Source of the DNA: Apostichopus japonicus
Taxonomy: Eukaryota; Echinodermata; Holothuroidea; Aspidochirotida; Stichopodidae
Direction of reading: 5' to 3'
Length of the DNA: 64,000 bases
NCBI RefSeq assembly: GCF_037975245.1
Contig: NC_092579.1
Location: 16,948,178-17,012,177 of the forward strand
The position numbers and the translations under genes are program-made. The notes beneath the pieces are model-generated. The model searched no databases. It saw nothing but the letters and a program-made list of their open reading frames with translations, and had not been told where the DNA came from. The first letter of the stretch is position 1. Every line of letters starts with the position of its first letter. Positions 10,029 through 21,393 of the stretch are shown here, one piece after another.

Positions 10029-10665
10029 CAGGGGCGTAGCGAAGTTTTTTTTGTTGGGCGGGGGGGTGTGGAGAATTGGATTTACCGACGGATCTGGAAG
10101 TGGTGACTGAAATGGGGGAGGGGTTTAAGAGGAAGGGGGTCCCCCTCCCCTTTGGAAAATTTTTAGATTTGAAACGTCCTTAGATGCAATCTGGTGTATA
10201 TTTTAAGTCAAATTTGATTTGCCGACGGATCTGGAAGTGGTGACTGAAATGGGGGAGGGGTCTAAGGGGAGGGGGTGTCCCCCTCCCCTTTGGAAAATTT
10301 TTAGTTTTGAAACGTCCTTAGATGCAATGTGGTGTATATTTTAAGTCAAATTTGATTTGCCGACGGATCTGGAAGTGGTGACTGAAGTGGGGGAGGGGTC
10401 TAAGGGTAGGGGGTGTCCCCCTCCCCTTTGGAAAATTTTTAGTTTTGAAACGTCCTTAGATGCAATCTGGTGCATATTTAAGTCAAATTTGGCACGGAAG
10501 AAGCTCCCGTTCTCCTTTTCTCTATTCAGCTTTCCTTCTTTCTTCCCCTTCCGCTCTCTTCACCTTTTCTCCTTTTGCCGACAGACCCAAAATTTGCCGA
10601 CAGCGACCAAATTATTGGGGGGGTGTGACACCCCCCCCCCACACCCCCCGCTCGCTACGCCCCTG
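10029..10665. mobile_element. Non-autonomous hAT-type element with 8-bp TSD
   Basis: The octamer ACAAAAAC at 10021-10028 is repeated exactly at 10666-10673. Between them the ends are inverted: CAGGGGCGTAGCGA at the left and TCGCTACGCCCCTG at the right. An 8-bp duplication with CAGGG-type ends is the hallmark of hAT transposons. The 637-bp interior has no transposase; it is mostly the 138-bp direct repeat at 10081-10495 plus C- and G-runs near the ends. Confidence 0.88.
10081..10495. repeat. Three direct copies of a 138-bp unit inside the hAT element
   Basis: The unit start CCGACGGATCTGGAAGTGGT occurs at about 10085, 10222 and 10360, spacing 137-138 bp. Each unit carries a GC-rich hairpin (GGGGAGGGGG, short spacer, CCCCCTCCCC) and then GAAACGTCCTTAGATGCAAT. 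The last unit ends near 10495. Copies differ at only a few bases, so the amplification is recent relative to the other repeats here. Confidence 0.88.
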
Positions 10666-10673
10666 ACAAAAAC

Positions 10674-12696
10674 CAACAGAGAACTTATGTCATAATCGGC
10701 CTTTTGGCTAAGATGATATCACGTGTATAAACAGTACACAGTAGATAGCTTACTACCCTTAAACTTGATCATTTCCATGGAAACCGTGATAATCACTTGA
10801 CGGAGCATAGTCATGATCATACGGTTATACAGTCTATATATGTATAATGGGGACTGGGTTAGGCTTGAGACTAGATAAAGTTATTTAGGTTCCGTGCCCT
10901 GTCCCCATCTTGGGTGAGTTTCTTTAAAAAACATGTTCAAAATTCAAAAATGATTATAATTATCACCGACCTGGTTTACTTGCCTTCCTCGTGTAACATG
11001 ATGTGTTTCAGAGAAGTCCAGAGCTATTTTACTGTTTAATTTGTTTCCAATAACACATAGGCATCTCGAACCTACAAAGATACTTAGTTCTCCTTCTTCG
11101 TTCTACTGTAATTAGCGAGCATCTTATCAACTGCAAGCGTCCTGTCTAGGGTGAATAATTATGTAAAAGTTAGAGAGCCTGACGTTTTGATCCTGGCAGG
11201 ATCCTCTTCAGAGGCTACCTGAGAAGAAAACAAATTAAGACCACATTTATGTGACACAGATGGACAGACAACCAATATTTCCTAACAGACATTAATATCG
11301 AGGCAGATGTGCAGTGCCTAAAGTTTGTCATTTCAAATTGGTTTGCAAGATTAATTGTTATTAATCAAACATTAACACTACATGTCCGCTTATTAAGATT
11401 CTGTGATATTGTAATGTACCGACTTGTAATCTATCAGTTTGATCACATGTACGCATATAGGTACGGCAAAGATAATATGTGTGTACAAGGATCATCTCCA
11501 TGGAAATTTAAATATAGTAATCTAACATTTTATTTGATTGCTTATTGTTGTTGCAGAATCAGGTAATACTGATTGCAAATTGTTTTGTATGGCAGGTATC
11601 TGGGTACCTGCGCGTCAACTCAAACCCCTCTCATACCTTCCTCTCCAAACCCCTCTCATACGTTCCTCTATACAACACATTTCACTTCTCAGAGACTACG
11701 TTGGCAAGTTTGACCGAATCTGAATTATCTGCTATATAGGAACCCCTGTCCCTACCCCTCCTCCCCCTCGATACCCCACACTCCTTCTCCATTTATTAAA
11801 ACATTCAATTTCTAATACGTGAAAAAGTTGAGTCATATCGAGTTTTTTTTTCACTTTTCATATGAATATGTTACAGTATTGCATCGATGTCGATCATGGA
11901 AATGGTAACTCAAATTTGTTGAAGAGGTAAATCGGTTTGTATCAATTCTTATTGCCAGTGGAAAACCCAATTTCATTTAAAAAAAATTAAGGTATTGGGT
12001 TTCAGTTAACCTGGTTGTCTTGGGGCAACTTTTCTCCATTTAAATCACATAAACAGAGACTTAAAACCAACTTTAATAATGTAATACCTAGATATTCCAG
12101 AAATTAAAGAAACTGGTGTTGCGCAATTTGAATTTAATTAATTCAGAGATTTTCACTTTAAACTTGATTCGAAACTTGGTCTGCATTAAATCTCCGAGGC
12201 CGAAACTAAATACTACAATAACTAAATAAGATAGATTTGATTCAGCTTTTGGTTTTATAGCTATTATTTCGGAAATTGGTTTTCGAATCATGCAATTAAA
12301 GACGATGAGTCTTTTGTTCTTAAAAGATGGCTTATCACAAGTATAGGATTAAAGGATAAAATTGGAGGCAAAGAAAGTTGTTACGTAATTGTAGACACAA
12401 CTTTTGTTGAACGTTATTCGAGCGTGCTCTGTTGTTTCGATGAAGTTAAAAAGAGTAGGCCTATGTCATGCTTGAGTTATTAGAATGCTATGAAACAAGG
12501 GATTAATATTTACAGTTCGGCCTGATTTGAAGAGTCTACGTCATCGTATATTTTGACTTGTACGAGCATGTCCAGAGATATAGCATATTGAAAGCTGAAT
12601 ATCATAATAATCGGAACACACATTTATACTAGCATTCAAATGTGTCCTGTTTCTTGGATAATATATACATACTGAGATAAGACAGAAAAATCAGTC
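10674..12696. other. No gene seen; holds a hammerhead-like motif
   Basis: No coding match. The only structured item noticed is at 11177-11215, listed separately. A pyrimidine-rich, repeated CAAACCCCTCTCATAC block lies at about 11620-11660. Confidence 0.4.
11177..11215 (-). ncRNA. Hammerhead-ribozyme-like motif, probably inactive
   Basis: On the minus strand the order is GCCT, C, CTGAAGA, a GATCC/GGATC hairpin with loop TGCCA, AAAAC, GTC, AGGC. This mirrors a minimal type I hammerhead: stem I (GCCT/AGGC), core CUGAUGA, stem II, core GAAAC, and cleavage triplet GUC. Such minimal motifs are known from Penelope-like retroelements. Two core bases differ (CUGAAGA for CUGAUGA, AAAAC for GAAAC), so self-cleavage is unlikely. 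No adjacent Penelope RT or GIY-YIG domain was recognised. The match could be a short relic or chance. Confidence 0.4.
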
Positions 12697-12989
12697 CAGG
12701 CGCGTAGCGAGGAATTTGCCAAGGGAGGGGTGAAACTGTAGGCAAACTTTCAGAGACGTAGATACGTTATTGCAGACTATCTAAGCGTAGCGCCACCACG
12801 TTGGCACAATTTTGGATGAAAATGCCTCCCAGATCGCTGGAAATGGCACTCCGGAGGCCTTGTATGTTGCATCTTTGCATTTTCTCTTTGAAATTACGAG
12901 CGATATCATAAAAACATGCAAAAACATATGCTCAAAGGGGGAGGGAGCGGCTGCCCCCTTCGCCCCCCCCCCCCTTGGCTACGCGCCTG
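12697..12989. mobile_element. hAT-type MITE with 8-bp TSD
   Basis: AATCAGTC at 12689-12696 is repeated exactly at 12990-12997. The element begins CAGGCGCGTAGCGAGG and ends TTGGCTACGCGCCTG, inverted ends of about 14 bp that resemble those of the larger hAT element at 10029-10665 (CAGGGGCGTAGCGA). At 293 bp it has no coding capacity. A C-run sits just inside the right end, as in that element, so both may have been mobilised by related transposases. Confidence 0.86.
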
Positions 12990-12997
12990 AATCAGTC

Positions 12998-15900
12998 TAT
13001 AGTCACCTCATGTCAACGTGCTAAGTAAGATAAAATATTTTCTAATTTCTTAAAATATATCAAATTTATCGATTTATGTTTTGTTTAGATCTTCACCTTT
13101 GATGATCCGTATAACGATAATGCTCTCGTCGTCCAAATAATTTTCCCGAATACTGAGGCTATACATAAATAGGTTTCATATCCTGTAGAAACAATTTGAT
13201 TAGCATTAATTGTTCTTTTCCGTCTCATAGTTTGCTTGATTGATTCTTTTCCTTTGAAGTTTACCGCACCGAGTTATAATTAATCTGCTTCTGAATATTT
13301 GAACAAACTTCCTGGGATGACAAACACTACAATTATAATTTCATCCTATATGCATAACTTTGAATGATAGCGTTTTGAGCCTATAACCGTCGACCAAAAA
13401 TCAATCGCTGCTAACAATTGCTACATTGGTATATTTTTAAACTCCACTGGCTTCATAAAGAAACGTCGAACCTAGAAAGAATGAGTGTTTTCTTTGATAC
13501 TCTAACTTATCAACTATAACCAAATGTCATTTCATATCGACCATAGCCAAAAGTTATTGTATTTTCACTTCGATTGAAGTACTTTAATATGAGACTTTCA
13601 TTAGTAAAGGTTACCCATGTGTGTCTATATTTAACGTTAGACGACTTTTGCATAGGTTTAATCTATACGTATGTCACGTGCACGTGTCTTAATTAGTCTG
13701 CTTTTCGTCGTTGGCATTCTCTCAACAGGCTCCATTGAATCATGTGCTCATCTTCAGAAGATAAAACTCATATCCGTGCCTTATATATGACATCAACGCG
13801 AGCTTGTGGATGTCTCATTCCATTTGATTCAATTGCATTCTCGTGTACGAGTATACATGTATACATATACATAATAACAAAGAATGACTGAGTTATCCAT
13901 TTAATTACATCGACCGGTAGGTTGTCATCTACGCATGCGCGCCAGGTGAAACTTCTGTTTGGGAATTCCAATAAATACGACAAGGGTTTTTTTAAGTTTG
14001 TTTCACGTGCGTGAGATGTTCACTGTTGCTGCATGTGTGAGAAATAAAGAGAGGGAGTCGCAGAGACAGCCAGAGAGTAAGAATAGGAAAGACAGGAGGA
14101 AAATACGAGTATATTAAAAATGGAATGAAAGAAATATTTATCAGATTGGATTACAAGATTACATGGAGAAGAAAGACAACATCTCGAAACTTTTCATCTA
14201 CAGGCAGCACGGAGTAAAACTTGATACTGAAGACAAGATGATTGACAGTTTATGTTCGTGTATTATAGTCAAACAATACTAAATTGAGTTTTAAGTGACT
14301 ACAAATTTCATTGATGTTGCCTTGGAGTTGTACCGGCTCGCTTTTTACTTAATGGAATTTTTATTAACTTTTTTACGTCCAGACAAAAGTGAAATTAAAT
14401 AACAAAACAAAGTTACGAACAGAAGAGAAATAATAAATTCATCTCAATATAGACAAAATTATATAAATAAAAGTATTGATGAAGTCAAGTTGTAACGGCT
14501 TGTGCCTTTTCTGATTTGAGGATTTCGAGGGGGTTAAACCTTTTCTGGCTTCTTTTATGAAATAAAGCCTATTATTTTACATCGACAAGAATTACCTACG
14601 ATGGATTACTATGGAATATAACACAATCTGCTGACGTCATTCAACCGCTCTCATTTTAATCATTTCATCAAAAAGTCAAGAGAAAACCCGAGTAAATGAT
14701 TTTCTTTTGAAGAAATGTCATCAATTATTCCCCAGGAGTGACATTCATGAAACAGTTTCAAGAAAAAATTGTGTCGTCAATTTTGATCGATTTATTACAA
14801 AACGAATTTTCAAGGGAATTCAAGTTATTTTCTTCCAAGATTAAATTCTAGAGAAGTGTACATAATTGTCCCTGAATGAGGTTTAAAGCAATTAAGCAAC
14901 ATTCGACGAAAGAAAAATGCCAATGAAGACAGTGCGTTGCTAGGAGAGATTGCCTTTTGCTTCCTTGCTCCTTCTTCTTCTCCTCCTTCTCTTTCTTCTT
15001 CCTCCTCTTCTTATCCTTATTTCATCTGTAGTCTGCGCGTAAATAATAATAATAATACAAAAACGCCAAAAAAAAGGAGGTTTTTAAAAATTGATTATCC
15101 GGGATGATGATGATGACATTGCACTGTGTGGCAATTAGACCGATGTATCAGTAGTGGCCGACCTATGGAGCGTGGATTATTAATATGAACGTGCAGAGAT
15201 CATCTATCAAAATAAGTGCTCTAAATTAGATCGTCCATATCTATCGTACATGTTGTTCGGTTTGTGTTTTCATAACGCTGTCGCTATTTAGACGTGATTA
15301 ACTCGTTTTTTAGTGTTTTTGTTTGAAAGGAGAAATTTAACCTCGGTGTTTTGTTTTTTTCATTCGGATAGTGCTTTGTGGATGCTTGCACCAAATATCG
15401 CGGTATATTACAGACTTGTTAACAACAGAGTATAGTTGTTATAAAGAAAAGCGTGCCTGTTGCGCCTTCCTGGCATACTATACATTGGAATATACTTGGC
15501 ATATTTCCATACATTAATATCTCTACGCTGGTTATAGACGCACCACCGGTGAGATATTTCATAACAATATTCTTAATTATCTGATTTGTGTCTTTCTTAA
15601 TTAATAATTGACTTTCCCATTTTCTTTCCTTCAATATTATTCATTATAATATACGCTTTGATTTTCTATTTGTCGAATTATTCTAATAAATGAAAGATTC
15701 GTATATCAATACTAATTACGATTAATGAAGATATATGAATTCGGTAATTCAAATTTACGTCATATGTTATCACGTGATTTGATGAAAGTGTATGCACTCT
15801 CCTGACCCGACAGATGCATACGCCATGAGCAAGGAAAGAAAATAAAAAACCTCATACCCTCCCATCAACAATTAACTCGTCTTAGCGCGTGTCAATGAGC

Positions 15901-16106
15901 GAGGGAGTTCGTATTAATTACAAAATCACTTTACCAGAATTTTGCAACCTGTGTTCTTTCAATGGCAGTGTGTAGCCTTTATCTTCTTCTTGTTGTTGCT
16001 GGATTTTAGTATACTCAAACCAAAACCATGCTTCAGCTTTCGCAAAGAACTTAAAGACTCTCGGACAATTGAACATCTTCTTTCTGTTTTATTTTTTAAT
16101 TTTCCT
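12998..16106 (+). other. Upstream flank of the Rasd exon; no other gene seen
   Basis: This 3.1-kb stretch probably holds the 5' UTR and promoter of the Rasd gene, but I cannot mark a transcription start. Notable sequence: overlapping E-boxes (CACGTGCACGTG near 13677), a CACGTG near 15772, a full CRE at 14632, a polypyrimidine stretch rich in TTCTTC and TCCTCC at about 14960-15020, and a short ATA/AAT run near 15045. An in-frame ATG at 15942 precedes the chosen start and would add 55 mostly hydrophobic residues not expected in this family. Confidence 0.4.
14632..14639. promoter_or_regulatory. Perfect CRE (TGACGTCA) upstream of Rasd
   Basis: This exact palindromic CREB/ATF octamer lies about 1.5 kb upstream of the proposed Rasd start codon. 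It is the first of 11 exact copies seen in the window. Function is inferred only from the motif and its position. Confidence 0.4.
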
Positions 16107-16404
16107 ATGGATATATGCAATAAAATGGATCCATCTGCGATCAATACAGCTCTTTTAGAAACTGAACTTAATACTCCCGCCAAAAATTGCTATCGTCTGG
16201 TCGTGTTTGGATCGCCAAAGGTTGGTAAAACTTGTATCGTACATCGGTTTCTGACTGGTGAATATGAAGAACAATATACGCCGACAATTGAGGATTTTCA
16301 TAGGAAAATCTACAAAATTCGTGGAGAATTCTATCGATTGGATATTTTAGATACATCTGGAAATAATCCCTTCCCAGCAATGAGCAGATTATCGATTCTT
16401 ACAG
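16107..16404 (+). CDS. Rasd-type (Dexras1/Rhes) small GTPase, first coding exon
   Basis: It encodes the N-terminal half of a Ras-superfamily GTPase of the RASD group, plasma-membrane signalling G proteins linked to heterotrimeric G-protein and cAMP signalling in vertebrates. From the ATG at 16107, residues 26-34 read KNCYRLVVF and the P-loop GSPKVGKT is at 35-42. Effector region YTPTIEDFHRK with the switch I Thr is at 57-67, and switch II DTSGNNPFPA at 82-91. DTSGN in place of Ras DTAGQ, and the EDFHRK and FPAMxRLSILTG segments, are RASD signatures. The exon ends after the first base of the Gly-100 codon. The start was chosen because vertebrate RASD proteins have only a short leader before KNCYR; an alternative ATG lies at 16125, and 15942 is less likely. 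The second half, including NKxD, SAK and the C-terminal CaaX box, was not found. Confidence 0.93.
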
Positions 16405-16410
16405 GTAAGC
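16405..16410 (+). promoter_or_regulatory. Splice donor GTAAGC of the Rasd exon
   Basis: ACAG followed by GTAAGC gives a strong donor at the point where homology to RASD proteins ends (...SILTG). The intron would be phase 1. Read-through would add only KPFFLK before a stop. Confidence 0.85.
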
Positions 16411-16451
16411 CTTTTTTTTTAAAGTAATTAAGCTGCTGTATTTGCGTTTGT

Positions 16452-16520
16452 TTATGCATGTGTCTTTATGTCTGTGTGTCTGTATATCTGTCTGTCTGTA
16501 TGTGTGTCTGTATGTCTATA
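16452..16520. repeat. (TGTC/TGTA)n simple repeat
   Basis: A run of TGTCTGTG, TGTCTGTA and TATCTGTC tetranucleotide variants just inside the presumed intron. Confidence 0.8.
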
Positions 16521-16789
16521 CGCGAGAAGTCTTTCTCTGTGTCTTAGACTGGTCTTTTTTAAAGACTGATATGTCTACTGTGTAAAGACATCGTTTACGA
16601 TAGCTCTTACCTTTAAGTTAAAGGTGATGTGTCGGTGAACGCCTAACAAATTGAATCCCGTCTCATATCCCTATCGACAGTGTTATTAACGCATACTTGT
16701 GAGTAGTCATCCCGTGTCCAAAGCTCTATATGTTTACTCATGCACCTATTAATTGCAGCTACTCAGTTATACATCCATAACTCTCTAAT

Positions 16790-17010
16790 TCCAAAAGAGA
16801 GCGTGAATTTACTCTTATAGAGTGACCACAATTAATCAGTCTTTTCGATTAGTGATTTCACTCCTCTCCACGTAGAGTGAATTCCATTAAAGTAAGCTCT
16901 AAACAATCACTCGATCGGGAAGTATATTGCAATGAAGTCATTCTTTGATAACAAGAGTGAAATTTTCTAAGAAGTCGTAATCATGTGCACTCACAAAAAG
17001 TGAATTCTCA
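16790..17010. repeat. Degenerate repeat of AGAGTGAATT words
   Basis: The word AGAGTGA or its complement TCACTC recurs about seven times with 25-50 bp spacing (near 16800, 16820, 16860, 16877, 16908, 16955, 16990). No exact unit could be defined, so this is a weak call. Confidence 0.35.
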
Positions 17011-18090
17011 CTAGTTGTTCTTTTATTGGAGTAAATAGTGTATAGCTTTACAAGATATTTCGGGGACAATCCACAATATCTGACAGGTTTGGTCAAGTTA
17101 GTGTGCTTAGATGCAAACGTTGCTCCATTTGGCAACATTTTTAAACAATGTTAAATAATTTCTCAACTGTTTTGGTTGTTGCTTACAATGTTGTTATGTT
17201 TTATATTATTATACCGTACACTTGGAACTTTTCAAAGTTCTGTTTGTCAGAGAGGAGAATATTAGGGGGAGCGGAGGGGAGGGGTGGGTGGGGCGGGAAC
17301 GAGCCACCTTGATTTTATTCGGATACGCTAAAGCCCCCCTATAGAAGGATGCGTGCAGGTTGCACGCCTGTGTCCGAGAAAACTCCCTTGCGGCTGTAGA
17401 ATGGCGGTGATTAATTAGTGATTACTTGTTACGTGGTTTCATGAAATTTTATTCTCGTTAAAACTTTGAATATGAAAAGTTTCTTTCAATACTTACTAGA
17501 ATTGATTCAACAACTCAGTAACATATGGACAAGAAAAGACAAATTGCCACCACTTAATAGGCATGCATATATTACGTAGCATGATAAAGAGAGCGCAATT
17601 GTCATTCTTTTGATGTTAAAGTATAGCTTCTATGAGTTGACTCTGACCAAGTGTATGGTACTGTTTAATACTAAAACCCCATACGTAACTGTTCATTTTA
17701 AGCAAGGAAGTAAAATGCGAAAACGTTGACGTTTTCCAAGTTTTATTTGATATGTCATTTATATGACAACTTGTCTGGGCTAAATAAAAATCAAATAAAA
17801 TTCTTTACTTTACTCAATCATTGACCTTCTTTTATTTTGGGCAATTTGGTGAGAATTGGCAAGAATGTAAGTTTGATCAAATACCGTCTTTTTATGAATA
17901 TAAATAAGTCTTAATTTTGAGTAACAGTTGGTATATGTTGGTAAAATTTGCTGACGAAACGTGAGTGCGTATATTGTGTGTGCAGGGCATGCATGGTATT
18001 CTTCCTTGTACGGCTTGGGATAACATTTTTACTCATGATTATATACGTTATAATGTCCGACGTGTGTTATAGTTCTGCATACCCCAACTT
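17011..18090. other. No gene seen; unique intronic sequence
   Basis: Nothing recognisable apart from a G-rich stretch at about 17260-17300 and an AT-rich remainder. Confidence 0.35.
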
Positions 18091-18097
18091 GAATTAA

Positions 18098-18435
18098 AGG
18101 TATTGAAGACTCGCCCCAAATCGCATGCCGCGCTCTGAAAAAGTTAACTTTCCGTTGCTTACAAGTGAAGTTTTCTTCTTGTCGCTACAAAATGCAGACA
18201 GTAATGAAACGTGATACCTTGTTATCTTGTACCTAGACCTGGGATGTCCATCGCTGATATGTGCACTGTGTTGTGGGTATTGACCGTAGCTGTATGTATT
18301 GACTGTACACGAGTGTCTAATAACCGACGGTAGCAAGCATCGATGGTGGTGTCTAACACTTCTGTTACACCTTATTCGAAAGTAGGTCAGATTACCGGCA
18401 TAAGACGTTTCTTTGTGCGCGAGTCTTCACACCCT
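18098..18435. mobile_element. TTAA-flanked MITE (piggyBac-like TSD)
   Basis: TTAA stands on both sides (18094-18097 and 18436-18439). The ends are inverted: AGGTATTGAAGACTCGC at the left, GCGAGTCTTCACACCCT at the right. At 338 bp it cannot encode a transposase. TTAA duplication is characteristic of piggyBac elements. A diverged reverse-orientation copy lies at 9326-9660, which establishes a dispersed family. Open frames seen across it on the minus strand are incidental. Confidence 0.82.
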
Positions 18436-18439
18436 TTAA

Positions 18440-20025
18440 GCCAATTAAGATAGAAAACTAAGTTGTAACAAGTTGAACATACAGAAAAAAGTTACTCGAA
18501 ATGTCTGAATATATAACATGTATTTTCATCATTCTCCAAGGGCCCCTCTATAGGTGGTTGATCTTGCCGTGAGATGTTTTCTATCACAACCGTATACGCC
18601 TATCATGATAGCTGTGATATACAGATATATGTTATCACCATGGTTGTGATGTGCGGTTGTGATACTAACATAGCAACATATGGTGTCAAAACTTCCACGG
18701 TTGGACCATGGACCTATAAGATCACCCTGTTTTACGGCAATGCGATCCTGTCGACCACAGTCGCCCCATCCATCGCGGCATACTGGTATAGGCCTATTCC
18801 TACATTAATTAATATTGCGAGGTTGTTTTCCGTTTCTTTACAATGGACATTATAAATAACCTTCTTCCTCTCATGCGCGGCTAGACTCGACGCGGTTGAA
18901 TGGACTTATAGCTTGGACAGTTGAAGCATACAACTAAAATGTCACCCGTGTACAATTATAGACCATGTACAGAAGATGACATGCATGTGACAGTTTGAAT
19001 TCTGACTTTACCGTCTATATTAAAACTTAAGCTCTTTAGGACTTGAATATTTCCTACTAATCATATACTCCGATGCATGCTATAGATAAGTAACTTTATT
19101 GAACTGTGATTGAATGTTGGGCGTGCTAAAGGTCGAAAGGTTCTATATAAGTATTAACATGACGTCATCTGCAGCAGCCAATCTAATCTTCATTTAGCCA
19201 TTACTCTCGTCCGTCAAGGGATTTAAATGTCAAAAGACCATTTATTCAATTCACTTCAAGGAGAAACATTTCTCGATCCTTTATATGTCTTCGAGCAATA
19301 CTCATAATTTTAATAATTAATGGTTTTGCTGATAAGCTATCTAGTGTCACTCCTGTACAGTATATTTGACAGTCATATTGTACCTCGATTTTTTGTTCAC
19401 GAAAAGATTGGTTCACACTTGAATATCCCTTTAGTGGATTTGTATGTAAGCAACACATATAACTGGCTTTACTTATGCCCTATAGGATTTATACATTTTT
19501 AATGTACAAGTCCTTCCTATCAGTTTCACAGCTGAAATGTGATATTTACAGAATGTGTAATACCTTAACAATGGCATAACCACAATCCTGATGGCATTTG
19601 CTCAAAGGAGAGTAGGATATATGGCATCCCTTGAAAAAATTTGTACCCGTTTTCTTCGCTTTTCTTCACGTGGATGTCATTGGTATAATTCATTGTCATA
19701 TCTGAGTGAATGTATTGATTTGTAATTTAAAATAGTTCTCTGCCCCCTTCTTGTGTTTGAATATCCTACAGTGTGGGTTCTTATTTCCCGATAACTCCCC
19801 CTCAACCCACCCCCCTCCCCTCACAACCCAAAGACATGCACATAAACAAACCTACATCCCATATCATAACTTAACCTCACATTTACTGAGAGGAATATGG
19901 TTTCAAAGATTTTGAAATTTTGCTAGATTCGGTAGATATTCCGAAGACAGGATTTTACTGTTCCCTTCTATAAGATTGTCAATCATCAGTTTTTCTCTAA
20001 CACTGTAATACTACGATATACATGT
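18440..20025. other. No gene seen; unique intronic sequence
   Basis: There is an open frame of 93 codons at 18574-18855 (+) with no recognisable family and no coding-like features. A CRE octamer is at 19160-19167. Otherwise nothing identified. Confidence 0.35.
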
Positions 20026-20034
20026 GCTCAATAT

Positions 20035-20361
20035 CAAGGGGTAGGAAGCTTCCAAAAAGTGAGGCGCGGGGGGGGGGGGGGGACATCAGAGGGGCACTTT
20101 CTCATTCAACAACCATAACTCGTTATGCTATAAACCGATACACATCGGCCATATCACTTAAATATATATGATGATGTGTTATCGATATATTATGGTGCAC
20201 GTGTATAATTTAAAAAAAAATAATTAAAATTAACAAAGGCAAAATATATCCAAAAGACAGTTGTCATCAAAGGGGCACATTGTATTTGCCAGTAGGGCAC
20301 ATTTGCTATTTTGGAAAAACTGGAGAGGCACGTGCCCCAAGTGCCCAAGCTCCTACCCCTC
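20035..20361. mobile_element. hAT-like MITE with 8-9 bp TSD
   Basis: GCTCAATAT at 20026-20034 recurs at 20362-20370. Just inside, the ends are imperfectly inverted: AGGGGTAGGAAGCTT at the left, and AAGCTCCTACCCCT at the right. A G-run follows the left end and GGGGCAC words recur inside (near 20092, 20272, 20303). No coding capacity. The size of the duplication points to hAT. Confidence 0.72.
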
Positions 20362-20370
20362 GCTCAATAT

Positions 20371-21204
20371 ACCTGGAATTGGATCTAGGTATTAAGGAAT
20401 AATTCTGGTGTAGTGATGTTAATCTTTCATTACACCGATAGCTTCTACCAATGAAATCATAAATACCTTGTAGAGATAAATTGAAGATATCGATTGTTCA
20501 ATAAATCAAAACAATATTGAAAGTTAAATCTTTGAGTGAAACGAAATTTCCAATCGATAATATTATGAGAACAGCAATTTTTCGTGATTGGTCAGCAAAT
20601 TGTTTTCTATTCCAAAGTAACGTGTTAATAATTCTAAATAAAAATGATTGAATATAATATTTAATGTAGTGCGTTGATTATCTTATAATATGAAAACAAA
20701 AGGTTTTTGAATTTGCACGGCCGGTAATAACCCCGTGTTGGAAATTGATTATACCCGAAGCGACCGTCAAATGCGTTTTAAAATGTTTACTTTATCCCCC
20801 CTAACAAATGCACTACTTGAGGTCTTCGCTTCTTTGCATATTTTAATGTAATCATAAAAATTGTTTTCAATTAATCACTTTAGGATTTTACTAAATTTTT
20901 AAACGTTTTCTGTCAAGGTTTGATCTTACCTATATCCGAAAAAAAAGGTTATATAATTTTCACCTGATTTATCTAAAATTTATTAGATAAAAATCCTGAC
21001 TGAAAGACTATATCAAAATCTCATTCTGCAGGGTTTGAGAGACTAGGAGACCTGGATTTACCAAAAAAAAAAGAAGATGTTATTAAATTATCCAGTTTTA
21101 CTAATGTCAATTATTGTTTTAGAGTCTCTCCGTTGGTTAAGCTTCTCTTTTTTTCATCTCATAAGCTGAATTTTGTTTTCACTAAATGTGAACTTGTAGA
21201 ATAA
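20371..21204. other. No gene seen; AT-rich intronic sequence
   Basis: No features identified beyond short A/T runs. Confidence 0.35.
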
Positions 21205-21393
21205 TTAAAGCAGCAGTCCCTGTTTCGTCATCTTCACGATTTACACTGAATGTTATACACAGTAGATGGAAGCATGAAACAAGTTAGTATGCAATGCTCC
21301 TTTAAAGCAGCAGTCCTGTTTTAATTTTATTCGAGAATAATATTACGTGATATATGAGGTAAAACAGTGAACAAATATTCCATACGCCTTTAA
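21205..21393. repeat. Two tandem TTAA-bounded ~90-bp modules
   Basis: AGCAGCAGTCC follows a TTAA at 21205-21208 and again a TTAA at 21302-21305, and a third TTAA is at 21390-21393, so two modules of 93 and 84 bp stand head to tail. The junction CTCCTTTAAAGCAGCA also occurs, reversed, near 36863-36880, linking this to the array at 36650-37000. Confidence 0.55.

Noticed and set aside
13677-13688. CACGTGCACGTG double E-box as a notable regulator site
   Set aside because: CACGTG occurs in the window about as often as base composition predicts, so I give it no special weight.
15942-16106. Upstream in-frame ATG of the Rasd exon
   Set aside because: It would add 55 residues, largely hydrophobic, that RASD proteins do not have; the ATG at 16107 gives the expected short leader.
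18574-18855. 93-codon frame (+)
   Set aside because: No recognisable domain, no splice context, and a length expected by chance in 64 kb.
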